This document shows, piece after piece, positions 54,121-64,000 of a stretch of DNA of 64,000 nucleotides (positions within the stretch are counted from its first letter, which is position 1; each line of letters opens with the position of its first letter). The DNA is from Bacteroidota bacterium. Its GTDB lineage: Bacteria; Bacteroidota; Bacteroidia; NS11-12g; UBA955. The notes beneath the pieces are model-generated. The model was not told the DNA's origin, searched no databases, and saw only the letters and a program-made list of their open reading frames with translations. The position numbers and the translations under genes are program-made. The DNA lies in contig JAUXOK010000028.1 in NCBI GenBank assembly GCA_030682255.1, positions 62,001-126,000 on the forward strand, in the 5' to 3' direction.

Positions 54121-54627
54121 ATGCCATCAACAAGTGACAAAATAATCAAGACCAAGCTTGAGGTGAAAAAAATTTTTACAGCTTATTTGGAAAAAAACAA
54201 GCAACGTAAAACACCTGAACGCTACGCAATCTTAGATGAAATATATTCTCATAAGGAGCATTTTGATGTGGACACACTTTTCATTCACATGAAAAACAAA
54301 AAATTTAGAGTGAGTAGAGCTACTGTTTATAACACATTAGAGTTATTGTTAGATAGTGGTTTAGTAAAACGTCACCAATTTGGCAAAAACTTAGCTATGT
54401 ATGAACAAAGTTTTGGCTTTAGACAACACGATCATTTAATCTGCTTGCAGTGCAATAAAGTGTTGGAATTTTGTGACCCTCGCATTCAACAAATCAATCA
54501 AACCATGGGCGAACTATTAGGTTTTGAAGTGAATCATCATTCTCTTCACCTTTATGCGAATCCTGTGTTATCGGATACCAATCAATGTAAAAACTGTTTA
54601 AAAGAAATTAATCTAAAAGATGAATAA
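54121..54627 (+). CDS. Fur-family metal-dependent transcriptional regulator
   Basis: 168 residues. Winged-helix DNA-binding domain with [55 protein letters not shown] split over residues about 32-90, then a dimerisation domain with [17 protein letters not shown] and a second CxxC pair (NQCKNCLKE) forming the structural zinc site. Fur, Zur and PerR cannot be told apart from sequence reading alone. Iron, zinc or peroxide sensing is possible; the TonB locus at 15.8-19.1 kb is a conceivable target. Its last 8 nt overlap purA. The start is the ATG at 54121, not the TTG inside the promoter box. Confidence 0.92.
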   Translation: MPSTSDKIIKTKLEVKKIFTAYLEKNKQRKTPERYAILDEIYSHKEHFDVDTLFIHMKNKKFRVSRATVYNTLELLLDSGLVKRHQFGKNLAMYEQSFGFRQHDHLICLQCNKVLEFCDPRIQQINQTMGELLGFEVNHHSLHLYANPVLSDTNQCKNCLKEINLKDE

Positions 54628-55888
54628 GGTGGATGTCGTATTAGGTCTTCAGTGGGGCGATGAAGGCAAAGGGAAAATTGCTGATTTTTTAACCCCTAGG
54701 TATCAAATTATTGCCAGATTTCAAGGAGGTCCTAATGCAGGACACTCTCTTAAATTTAATGGCGAAACACATGTTTTAAATACGATACCCTCAGGCATTT
54801 TCCATCCTGAGTCTACCAATATAATTGGCAATGGTGTAGTTGTTGATCCTGTCAGAATTAAAGCTGAAATTGAAAGAGTTATAGCTGCTGGAGCAAAAGT
54901 TAAAGCTAACTTAATTTTTTCTAGAAAAGCCCACCTTATTTTGCCTACTCATAGACTATTGGATGCAGCCAGTGAACATGCTAAAGGAGATGCAAAAATT
55001 GGTTCTACATTACGTGGAATTGGACCAACCTATAGAGACAAAATTGGCAGAAATGGCTTGAGAATTGGAGATATACAATCTCATAATTTCCAAGAAAAAT
55101 ATAACATCATTAAAAAAGAACATTTAGCATTAATTGGATTTTTGGGTTACACCGATTTTGATATTGATTTTTTAGATAAAGAGTTTTTTGAAGCTTGTGA
55201 TTTCATCAAAGAGTATAGACTTGCAGACACTGAATATTTAATTAATTCAAAAATAAACACACACAAAATTCTAGCTGAGGGCGCTCAAGGCAGCATGCTA
55301 GACATTGATTTTGGAAGTTACCCTTTTGTTACTTCAAGTAATACTATAAGTGGAGGTGTTTGTAATGGTTTGGGTATTGCTCCTCAACACATTGGAACAG
55401 TATATGGCATATTTAAAGCATACTGTACAAGGGTTGGAAGTGGCCCTTTCCCTACTGAATTAAATGATGAAGCGGGAGAATTACTCAGAAAAAAAGGCAA
55501 TGAATTTGGGGCTACAACAGGCAGACCAAGAAGATGTGGTTGGCTTGATTTAGTTGCACTTAAATATGCGATAATGTTAAGTGGTGTAAATTATTTAATC
55601 ATGATGAAAAGTGATGTTTTAAGTGAATTCAATGAAATCAAAGTTTGTACAGGATATAAAGTAAATGGACAATTTACAAATGAAGTTCCATACGACTTGT
55701 GTGTTGATTCTGTTGAGCCAATATACGAAACATTTAATGGTTGGAGCGAAGATTTAACTGCCTGTAGAAAAAGATCCGAACTTCCAGATAATTTCTATAC
55801 CTATTTGAATTTTCTAGAAAAAGAATTGGGTATGCCTATAAAAATTATTTCAGTTGGTCCAGACAGAGAACAAACAATTATAGATTAA
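54620..55888 (+). CDS. purA: Adenylosuccinate synthase
   Basis: 422 residues. GTP-binding start [30 protein letters not shown], the switch region [55 protein letters not shown] and [11 protein letters not shown] are all present. It joins IMP and aspartate on the way to AMP. It starts 8 nt inside the Fur-family gene, so the two are translated together. It ends 7 nt from convergent ddl. Confidence 0.97.
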   Translation: MNKVDVVLGLQWGDEGKGKIADFLTPRYQIIARFQGGPNAGHSLKFNGETHVLNTIPSGIFHPESTNIIGNGVVVDPVRIKAEIERVIAAGAKVKANLIFSRKAHLILPTHRLLDAASEHAKGDAKIGSTLRGIGPTYRDKIGRNGLRIGDIQSHNFQEKYNIIKKEHLALIGFLGYTDFDIDFLDKEFFEACDFIKEYRLADTEYLINSKINTHKILAEGAQGSMLDIDFGSYPFVTSSNTISGGVCNGLGIAPQHIGTVYGIFKAYCTRVGSGPFPTELNDEAGELLRKKGNEFGATTGRPRRCGWLDLVALKYAIMLSGVNYLIMMKSDVLSEFNEIKVCTGYKVNGQFTNEVPYDLCVDSVEPIYETFNGWSEDLTACRKRSELPDNFYTYLNFLEKELGMPIKIISVGPDREQTIID

Positions 55889-55895
55889 ATAATTT

Positions 55896-56963
55896 CTATA
55901 AATCTCTTTTCAATTCATTGCGCATATCAAATCTTTCTTGCGCAATGTCAACTAGTTTGCTAAGTAATTCTTGATATGGCAAACCAGATTGCTCCCATAA
56001 TTTAGGATACATACTGATATTTGTAAAACCAGGCAAAGTATTTACTTCATTTAAATAAAACTCTGTATCTGAAACGTAGAAAAAATCAACCCGACTCAAT
56101 CCTTCTAATTGTAACACTTTGTATGCTTTTTGAGCTGTTTTTTTAATTAATGAAATTGTATTTTCACTCAAATTTTCTGCTGGAATAACGACTTGAGTTT
56201 CACCATTGATATATTTGTTTTCGTAAGTGTAAAAACCAGATTTAACAATTATTTCACCAACACCTGTAACATCCGTTTTTAGATTTCCTAATACAGCTGT
56301 TTCTATTTCTCTACCTTTAATCCCTTTTTCAATCAATATTTTAATATCATATTTAAAAGCATTTTCAATAGCTTTCTTTAAATCCAATAATGAATCTGCT
56401 TTCTCAACGCCAACACCACTACCCATATTTGCAGGTTTAACAAACAAAGGGAAGCCCATTTTTTCTATTGAAATATAATCAATCTCATCTCCTTTAAAAT
56501 AAGTAAACCAAGGTGTAACAGCTATATTATTTTGTTGAAGCAATTGTTTGCTTACATCTTTATCCATACCAATAGCACTTCCTAAAACTCCTGGCCCTAC
56601 ATAAGGTTTATTGGCATATTCTAACATCCCTTGAATGAAACCATCTTCTCCATAAACGCCATGTGTAATAGGAAAAAAAACATCTACATTTAAAAACTCA
56701 TTGGTATTACAAACATATCTTAGAGGTTGGGCATCAAATGGGAAAAAACATATTTTTTTATGTAAGTCTGATGTTCCTATTTCTAAATTTTCTGTAAATA
56801 AAGTTTTGCTAGGCAAATGAAACCATTCTCCATTTTTCGAAATCCCCAAAACCTCTACATGGTATTTGTTTTTATCAAAATAAGTATAAATATTTCTCGC
56901 TGAAATGACAGACACATCATGTTCCGGAGATTTTCCTCCAGCTATAATTACAATAGTTTTCAT
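55896..56963 (-). CDS. ddl: D-alanine--D-alanine ligase
   Basis: 355 residues, ATP-grasp. N-terminal IIAGGKSPEHDVSVISARNI, the Ddl motif FPITHGVYGEDGFIQGMLEYANKPYVGPGVLGSAIGMDK spread over about 95-135, FPLFVKPANMGSGVGVEK, the metal-binding LEGLSRVDFFY and NEVNTLPGFT. It makes the D-Ala-D-Ala dipeptide of peptidoglycan. Length and insertion suggest a Bacteroidota form similar to the longer DdlA type. An exact -7 box ends 5 nt before the ATG. Confidence 0.96.
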   Translation of the reverse strand: MKTIVIIAGGKSPEHDVSVISARNIYTYFDKNKYHVEVLGISKNGEWFHLPSKTLFTENLEIGTSDLHKKICFFPFDAQPLRYVCNTNEFLNVDVFFPITHGVYGEDGFIQGMLEYANKPYVGPGVLGSAIGMDKDVSKQLLQQNNIAVTPWFTYFKGDEIDYISIEKMGFPLFVKPANMGSGVGVEKADSLLDLKKAIENAFKYDIKILIEKGIKGREIETAVLGNLKTDVTGVGEIIVKSGFYTYENKYINGETQVVIPAENLSENTISLIKKTAQKAYKVLQLEGLSRVDFFYVSDTEFYLNEVNTLPGFTNISMYPKLWEQSGLPYQELLSKLVDIAQERFDMRNELKRDL

Positions 56964-56968
56964 CCATA

Positions 56969-56976
56969 CAAACTTA
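56969..56976 (-). promoter_or_regulatory. -7 box (TAAGTTTG) of ddl
   Basis: Exact TAnnTTTG 5 nt before the ddl ATG; predicts a leaderless or nearly leaderless transcript. Confidence 0.6.
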
Positions 56977-57032
56977 CTTAAAAATGAAACAATTCAGTGC
57001 TTCAAATATCCACCAGTGTATTGAAATTGCTA

Positions 57033-58022
57033 CTAAACTAAATTATTTTGAATTAAATATTCAGCTATTTGAACTGCATTAGTTGCGGCACCTTTTCTCA
57101 AATTATCCGAAACTATCCAACAATTCAAAGTATGCGCTTGAGTGTCATCTCTTCTAATTCTACCAACAAAAACAGCGTCTTTATCATGTGCAATAAGTGG
57201 CATTGGATATAATTGTTTTGATATATTATCTTGAACAATAACACCTTTGGTTTCTTTTAATACATCAATAACTTTATTTAATTCAAAATCATTTACAAAT
57301 TCAATGTTAACACTTTCGCTGTGACCACCTATAACAGGTACCCTAACAGCAGTAGCAGTTACTTTAACATTTTGATTGCCTAATATTTTTTTAGTTTCAT
57401 GTACCATTTTCATTTCTTCTTTGGTATAACCATTATCCAAAAAAACATCTATTTGTGGAATCAAATTTAAATCGATTGGATAGGCATAAGCCATTTCGCC
57501 TTTCAATTGATTTCTTTCGTTCATTAACTGATCAACTGCTTTTTTACCTGTACCAGTAACACTTTGATAAGTACTAATTACCACTCTTTTAATATGATAT
57601 AAATCGTGCAAAGGTTTTAATACCATCACCAATTGTATGGTACTACAATTTGGATTTGCAATTATTTTATCATTTTGAGTCAATACATTGGCATTAACCT
57701 CAGGGACTATTAATTTCTTTGTATCATCCATTCGCCATGCGGAAGAATTATCAATAACTGTTGTACCAACTTCGGCAAATTTTGGAGCCCATTCCAAACT
57801 AGTGCCACCACCTGCTGAAAAAAGTGCAATATGTGGCTTCATATCAATGGCAGTTTGCATACTTACTACAGGAAATGATTTACTTCTAAAATTTATCATC
57901 TGTCCAACAGACTTTTCAGATGCAACTGGAATAAGTTCGGTAACTGGAAAATTTCTTTCTTCTAATATCTGTAACATTTTGCTACCAACTAATCCAGTAG
58001 CTCCAACAACGGCAATTTTCAT
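57033..58022 (-). CDS. asd: Aspartate-semialdehyde dehydrogenase
   Basis: 329 residues. NADP-binding start KIAVVGATGLVGSKML, FSAGGGTSLEWAP, the catalytic cysteine in IANPNCSTIQLV (about 124-135), STYQSVTGTGKKA, and the catalytic histidine in PVIGGHSESVNIEF. It provides aspartate semialdehyde for lysine/diaminopimelate, methionine and threonine. It is the clearest leaderless candidate: the -7 box ends 4 nt before the ATG, and the protein start is beyond doubt because the nucleotide-binding motif begins at residue 2. Confidence 0.97.
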   Translation of the reverse strand: MKIAVVGATGLVGSKMLQILEERNFPVTELIPVASEKSVGQMINFRSKSFPVVSMQTAIDMKPHIALFSAGGGTSLEWAPKFAEVGTTVIDNSSAWRMDDTKKLIVPEVNANVLTQNDKIIANPNCSTIQLVMVLKPLHDLYHIKRVVISTYQSVTGTGKKAVDQLMNERNQLKGEMAYAYPIDLNLIPQIDVFLDNGYTKEEMKMVHETKKILGNQNVKVTATAVRVPVIGGHSESVNIEFVNDFELNKVIDVLKETKGVIVQDNISKQLYPMPLIAHDKDAVFVGRIRRDDTQAHTLNCWIVSDNLRKGAATNAVQIAEYLIQNNLV

Positions 58023-58026
58023 CTCG

Positions 58027-58034
58027 CAAAAATA
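58027..58034 (-). promoter_or_regulatory. -7 box (TATTTTTG) of asd
   Basis: Exact TAnnTTTG ending only 4 nt before the asd ATG. Confidence 0.62.
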
Positions 58035-58064
58035 TAACTTTTTAAAGAATTATAATTTATAATG

Positions 58065-59138
58065 CTAAACTTTGATTTTTTTAAACTTAGCCATATATAG
58101 ATAGTCGCTTTCCTTATCATTTAAAAAAGAATAAGCATCTTCTATAAACTCTAAACCTAGCTGATTGATGAAAAAATCTCTATTCATCTCATTTTCCATT
58201 TCAAAAACAGAACAAGTCATGTAAAACAATTCCCCTCCAAGTTTTAATGAATGAATGGCATGTGTTACAATTTTCTTTTGAAGTTTAGCAAAAGTTTCAA
58301 TTTCCACTAAATTAAATTTAAGTAAATTTTCGGGATTACGCCCCCAAGTTCCACTACCTGAACAAGGTACATCTGCAATAACGATGTCGAACAAATCATT
58401 ACCTAATAATTCTATTGTTAAATCTTTTTGCAACAAATTTGGCATTGAAAATCCGAGCAATTGAAAGCGTTTTTTTAAATTATTAATAATATTTGCTCTG
58501 ATATCAGAACAAGTTAAAGACCATTTAAAATTAAACTTATTTTTTAAAAACAATGACTTTCCTCCCGCTCCTGAGCAACAATCCCAAACTGAAGCATACT
58601 CTCTAATATCAACTTTATCGATGATTTTTTGAGAAGCAACATCCATAATCCAAGCCCATCCATTTTCAATGATTTTTTGACAAGAGGTATCATAAGGTAA
58701 TTGAATCAATAATTCATTTAATTCTGTATACTCAATATTTGAATCTTTTAAAAAGGGTAATAATTTATTGCTATATTTTTTATTAACCGCTAAATATATC
58801 GGCCTTTGATACAGCATTCCTTTACTCCATGATTGATGATTTATTTTTTTTGAGATAATATCAGGATAAGGGAATATTTGTTCAATATTTACGCTTTCAG
58901 AAAAATCATTGCAAGAGATAAAATCTATAACCGCTGCAGTATTTTCAAATTGATGAACAAATTTTCCTAAACGAAAATATTGAAAAGCAAAATGACGGTA
59001 TAATTTTCTATCCTTGCTTCCCCAATTTCTGTTTTTTTTCATCAATTGATTGAAATACAAATGAAATGGCAAATCTCCATTGTAATTATCTATTATCTGA
59101 GAGATAATGTGTTTTTGAAGTGGCCTTAGTATCTCCAA
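58065..59138 (-). CDS. RsmB/NOP-family RNA (cytosine-5) methyltransferase
   Basis: 357 residues. SAM-binding core with WDCCSGAGGKSLFLKNKF (motif I, about 190-207), motif IV FDIVIADVPCSGSGTWGRNP and motif VI YMTCSVFEMENE; the two cysteines (PCSG and TCSV) are the pair needed for catalysis and product release in this family. The N-terminal helical region is NusB-like and reduced ([15 protein letters not shown]). The likely substrate is 16S rRNA or tRNA cytosine, not resolved here. The start is TTG, 13 nt inside the previous gene; no ATG is available nearby. Confidence 0.88.
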   Translation of the reverse strand: MEILRPLQKHIISQIIDNYNGDLPFHLYFNQLMKKNRNWGSKDRKLYRHFAFQYFRLGKFVHQFENTAAVIDFISCNDFSESVNIEQIFPYPDIISKKINHQSWSKGMLYQRPIYLAVNKKYSNKLLPFLKDSNIEYTELNELLIQLPYDTSCQKIIENGWAWIMDVASQKIIDKVDIREYASVWDCCSGAGGKSLFLKNKFNFKWSLTCSDIRANIINNLKKRFQLLGFSMPNLLQKDLTIELLGNDLFDIVIADVPCSGSGTWGRNPENLLKFNLVEIETFAKLQKKIVTHAIHSLKLGGELFYMTCSVFEMENEMNRDFFINQLGLEFIEDAYSFLNDKESDYLYMAKFKKIKV

Positions 59139-60247
59139 TATGCTTTATAAAATTGATAATCTTGATAATAAAAAAAATTAATTCCAGAATTTTCAATAAG
59201 GTTTCCCCTTGGAACAAGTTGAAAATTAGTGTGAAGGTAATTAAATTTTTTATTCATTACATTGTTTAAGAACCTTGATTCAAATGCAGCTAGTGCGGTA
59301 CCTAAAAATAAAAATTGGTCGTAACCAATTAAAGTATACCTCTGAGGGTCGCCTCCATAATTTGTTCTGAAATTTTTTCTAATTTGTTTATAGGCCGTAT
59401 CATTGTGAGGAACGGAATAAGCATCATAAAAATACACACCATTAAACACATTATAATCCACTCTATCTATATCTATCCAATCTGCAGGTCCCATAACCAC
59501 CCATTTACTGTTTTTTGTATTAGAAATACCATTATTGCATGAATTTGAATTTTTGCCAGTATAAAATATCAATAAAGAATCTTTTTGATTCCAAGAGTTT
59601 GAAATGGTTTTAATTTTCCCATCAATAACTTTACAGTTTTTTCTTGAATACTCCTCATAACCAATTTTGAAGTTTCTTGATGCAAATCCTTTAATTGTAT
59701 TCATCTGTTCATCTAAAACTATTACCTGATAATTCTTAAATGCTTTGGCCGTTTGATATCCAATGTATTTATATTGAATAGTATCATTTGCAATAAGATT
59801 AATTAAAGGAAAATCTCCGCCTGTTTTTTTGGCATAATATCTTAATGGCGACACCAAAGGTATATTATAAATAGAACAAAATTTTTCTACTTCAACAAGT
59901 TCCTTATCTATAATAGGTCCAATAATTAAATCTAAATTTTGATAATCAGGGTTAGATAATATATTTATCACTTCAAGACTATCTCCTTTTGTATCAACTA
60001 TTTCTACAGACATTTTAATACCTAAACTATTAAGATCCTCTATAGCCATTTCAACACCTTCATAATAATCAAGCATTTTATCCCTTAATCTATATTGATC
60101 TATCGTCCCAATTGAAAAAGGCAACATAATTAAAACCTTACAATCTTTTTTAAAATGTTCATTATCTTGAACAATAACAGCTTGTTGCGCAGAAATTGAG
60201 TGACCGATTAAAGCAAAAAAAATGAATATATATCTATTTATTCCCAT
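59126..60247 (-). CDS. Periplasmic-binding-protein type 1 (ABC substrate-binding-like) protein
   Basis: 373 residues with a signal peptide ([16 protein letters not shown]). The rest is a two-lobe PBP type I fold as in leucine-binding proteins: [64 protein letters not shown], then the second lobe ending [19 protein letters not shown]. No ABC permease or ATPase is nearby, and many Bacteroidota relatives beside guaA carry LysM repeats, which are absent here. It overlaps guaA by 10 nt and the methyltransferase by 13 nt, so the three are one operon. Ligand and role unknown. Confidence 0.8.
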   Translation of the reverse strand: MGINRYIFIFFALIGHSISAQQAVIVQDNEHFKKDCKVLIMLPFSIGTIDQYRLRDKMLDYYEGVEMAIEDLNSLGIKMSVEIVDTKGDSLEVINILSNPDYQNLDLIIGPIIDKELVEVEKFCSIYNIPLVSPLRYYAKKTGGDFPLINLIANDTIQYKYIGYQTAKAFKNYQVIVLDEQMNTIKGFASRNFKIGYEEYSRKNCKVIDGKIKTISNSWNQKDSLLIFYTGKNSNSCNNGISNTKNSKWVVMGPADWIDIDRVDYNVFNGVYFYDAYSVPHNDTAYKQIRKNFRTNYGGDPQRYTLIGYDQFLFLGTALAAFESRFLNNVMNKKFNYLHTNFQLVPRGNLIENSGINFFYYQDYQFYKAYWRY

Positions 60248-61764
60248 TCAATTGTTGCTGGTGGTTTTGAACTAATATCATAAACTACTCTATTAATACC
60301 TTTAACACGATTGATTATTTTATTGCTTATTTCAGCTAAAATCTCATAAGGAATATGCACCCAATCTGCAGTCATACCATCTAATGAAGTTACCGCTCTT
60401 AGACATATTACATTTTCATAAGTTCTTTCATCTCCCATTACTCCAACACTTCTAACTGGTAAAAATATTGCACCTGCTTGCCAAATCTTATCGTACCACC
60501 CTTTTTCTTTTAATGTATTAATAAAAATTGCATCTGCTTGTTGAAGTATATTGACTTTTTGAGGCGTTATATCATCGATTATCCTGATTGCCAAACCTGG
60601 TCCAGGAAAAGGGTGTCTTCCTAAAATATTAGTAGGAACACCGAGTGCTGCTCCAACATTTCTTACTTCATCTTTAAATAATGATCTCAATGGTTCTACA
60701 ATTTTAAGGTGCATTTTTTCTGGAAGTCCACCAACATTGTGATGCGATTTTATGGTTGCTGAAGGTCCTTTAACTGAAACGGATTCTATAACATCAGGAT
60801 AAATTGTACCTTGACCAAGCCATTTAGCACCTTCAATTGTGTGTGACTCTCTTTCAAATACATCTACAAATACTTTGCCAATTGCTTTTCTTTTTGCTTC
60901 AGGTTCGTTTATATTATTTAATGCACTGTAGAATTCTTGAGTTGCGTCAACACCTTTTACATTTAAATCCATTTGAAGATAAGATTCTAACACTTCGCTA
61001 TATTCGTTAAGTCTTAACAAACCATTATCAATAAAAATACAATACAAATTTTTTCCTATAGCTTGATGCAACAATGCTGCGGCAACACTGCTATCCACGC
61101 CTCCAGACAAACCCAATATAACTTTATCATCGCCAAGTTGATTTTTTAATTTTGATATTGTTTCTTGAATAAAATTTTGAGGTGTCCAATCTTGAACACA
61201 TTGACAAATATCTATAACAAAGTTTTTTAACAATAACTTACCTTCTTTAGAATGGGTAACTTCAGGATGAAATTGTATGCAATAAGTTTCTGAATCAGAA
61301 AGCTTATAGGCTGCATTCCTAATAGAATCGGTTTGAGCAATTAATTCAGCATTTGGGGGCAATTCCATGATTGTATCTCCATGACTCATCCAAACTTCTG
61401 ATTCAGAACTTAGTCCATTGGTTAAGACATTCGGTTGTGTCATTTTCAACATGGCTCTGCCATATTCTCTGTGGTCGCTAGCTGCTACTTTACCGCCTAA
61501 TTGTTGGGCAATATATTGAGCACCATAACAAACTCCCAAGACAGGATATTTACCAATGAACTGAGATAAATCAATTTGAGGAGCTTCACTATCTCTAACA
61601 GAAGCAGGACTTCCTGAAAAAATTACACCTTTTACACTTTCTGGAATATTACCAATATGATTGAATGGATGAATTTCGCAATAAATATTGAGTTCTCTTA
61701 CTCTTCTAGCTATTAATTGAGTGTATTGTGACCCAAAATCTAATATAACAATTTGTTCCTGCAT
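60238..61764 (-). CDS. guaA: GMP synthase (glutamine-hydrolysing)
   Basis: 508 residues with the glutamine amidotransferase domain first (about 1-190): catalytic Cys in [12 protein letters not shown], His-Glu in QFHPEVTHS. The ATP pyrophosphatase domain carries [13 protein letters not shown] (about 217-229), and the C-terminal dimerisation domain has [10 protein letters not shown] and [13 protein letters not shown] at the end. It converts XMP to GMP. It heads the guaA, PBP-like, RsmB-like operon; an exact -7 box lies 11 nt before the ATG. Confidence 0.97.
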   Translation of the reverse strand: MQEQIVILDFGSQYTQLIARRVRELNIYCEIHPFNHIGNIPESVKGVIFSGSPASVRDSEAPQIDLSQFIGKYPVLGVCYGAQYIAQQLGGKVAASDHREYGRAMLKMTQPNVLTNGLSSESEVWMSHGDTIMELPPNAELIAQTDSIRNAAYKLSDSETYCIQFHPEVTHSKEGKLLLKNFVIDICQCVQDWTPQNFIQETISKLKNQLGDDKVILGLSGGVDSSVAAALLHQAIGKNLYCIFIDNGLLRLNEYSEVLESYLQMDLNVKGVDATQEFYSALNNINEPEAKRKAIGKVFVDVFERESHTIEGAKWLGQGTIYPDVIESVSVKGPSATIKSHHNVGGLPEKMHLKIVEPLRSLFKDEVRNVGAALGVPTNILGRHPFPGPGLAIRIIDDITPQKVNILQQADAIFINTLKEKGWYDKIWQAGAIFLPVRSVGVMGDERTYENVICLRAVTSLDGMTADWVHIPYEILAEISNKIINRVKGINRVVYDISSKPPATIEWE

Positions 61765-61775
61765 TTTTTAATTTG

Positions 61776-61783
61776 CAAAAATA
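61776..61783 (-). promoter_or_regulatory. -7 box (TATTTTTG) of guaA
   Basis: Exact TAnnTTTG, 11 nt before the guaA ATG. Confidence 0.63.
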
Positions 61784-61842
61784 AGATTTTTTAATGAAGA
61801 GTTGTTAGCTAAAATTGGACAATATTATGGAGACTAATTTTC

Positions 61843-64000
<2,158 letters not shown>

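Overview
The window is an AT-rich, gene-dense chromosomal segment from a member of the Bacteroidota. Four things support this: (i) secreted proteins ending in type IX secretion (T9SS) sorting domains, three type A and one giant CHU_C/type B; (ii) a gliding-motility lipoprotein, GldB; (iii) at least 22 start sites preceded by an exact TAnnTTTG box, the -7 element used by the Bacteroidota primary sigma factor, with almost no Shine-Dalgarno sequences; (iv) lineage-typical genes such as a CarboxypepD_reg-type TonB receptor, the TamB/tsaD divergent pair and a flavobacterial-style dihydroorotase. I cannot place it to genus. Nothing in it looks like a prophage, integrative element, insertion sequence, CRISPR array, rRNA or tRNA. 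Most of it is housekeeping chromosome with a few accessory loci.

Layout. 1-5.3 kb (+): the end of a RelA/SpoT gene, then yebC, a tandem universal stress protein, a BadF-type sugar kinase, and an NSS sodium symporter followed by two tiny single-span membrane proteins (44 and 51 aa). 5.3-13.8 kb: tamB (-) divergent from tsaD (+), then a SNF2 helicase. 13.8-24.9 kb: two related T9SS cargo proteins, a 107-aa acidic protein, a putative metal-related locus (His/Cys-rich small exported protein, TonB receptor, lipoprotein) and a 1918-aa PKD-repeat adhesin-like protein (-). 25-31 kb: a caspase/CHAT-like stand-alone protein, a PAS histidine kinase, acyl-CoA dehydrogenase, an HhH protein, a serine-palmitoyltransferase-like enzyme and rpsT. 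31-38 kb: a lipoprotein and a glycosyltransferase (+), then a (-) cluster rbfA, methyltransferase, LolC/E-like permease, menD, menB. 38-46.6 kb: LysE exporter, PnuC, beta-barrel protein, TlpA-like thiol protein, an alkyltransferase-like protein, a second universal stress protein, nusB, DUF1573 lipoprotein, yajC, coaE and a DAACS symporter. 46.7-56 kb: dihydroorotase, beta-barrel protein, heptose-phosphate nucleotidyltransferase, flippase-like membrane protein, panD, gldB, porin-family protein, nadE, fur family, purA. 56-64 kb (-): gyrB (partial), T9SS serine hydrolase, guaA, orphan periplasmic-binding protein, RsmB-type methyltransferase, asd, ddl.

The genes jointly cover nucleotide synthesis (purA, guaA, pyrC), cofactors (nadE, coaE, panD, menB, menD, pnuC), translation and RNA (rpsT, rbfA, nusB, tsaD, RsmB-like), cell envelope (ddl, tamB, LolC/E-like, Spt-like, RfaE2-like) and T9SS/gliding. 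The most interesting signals are: start codons only 4-8 nt behind exact -7 boxes (possible leaderless mRNAs), and TTG codons inside those boxes that would be miscalled as starts; interlocked tsaD/tamB promoters; a pair of mutually exclusive hairpins in front of the TonB receptor; the NSS transporter with two micro-subunits; and the orphan caspase-like protein. Coordinates and motifs come from reading the sequence; no database search was run.
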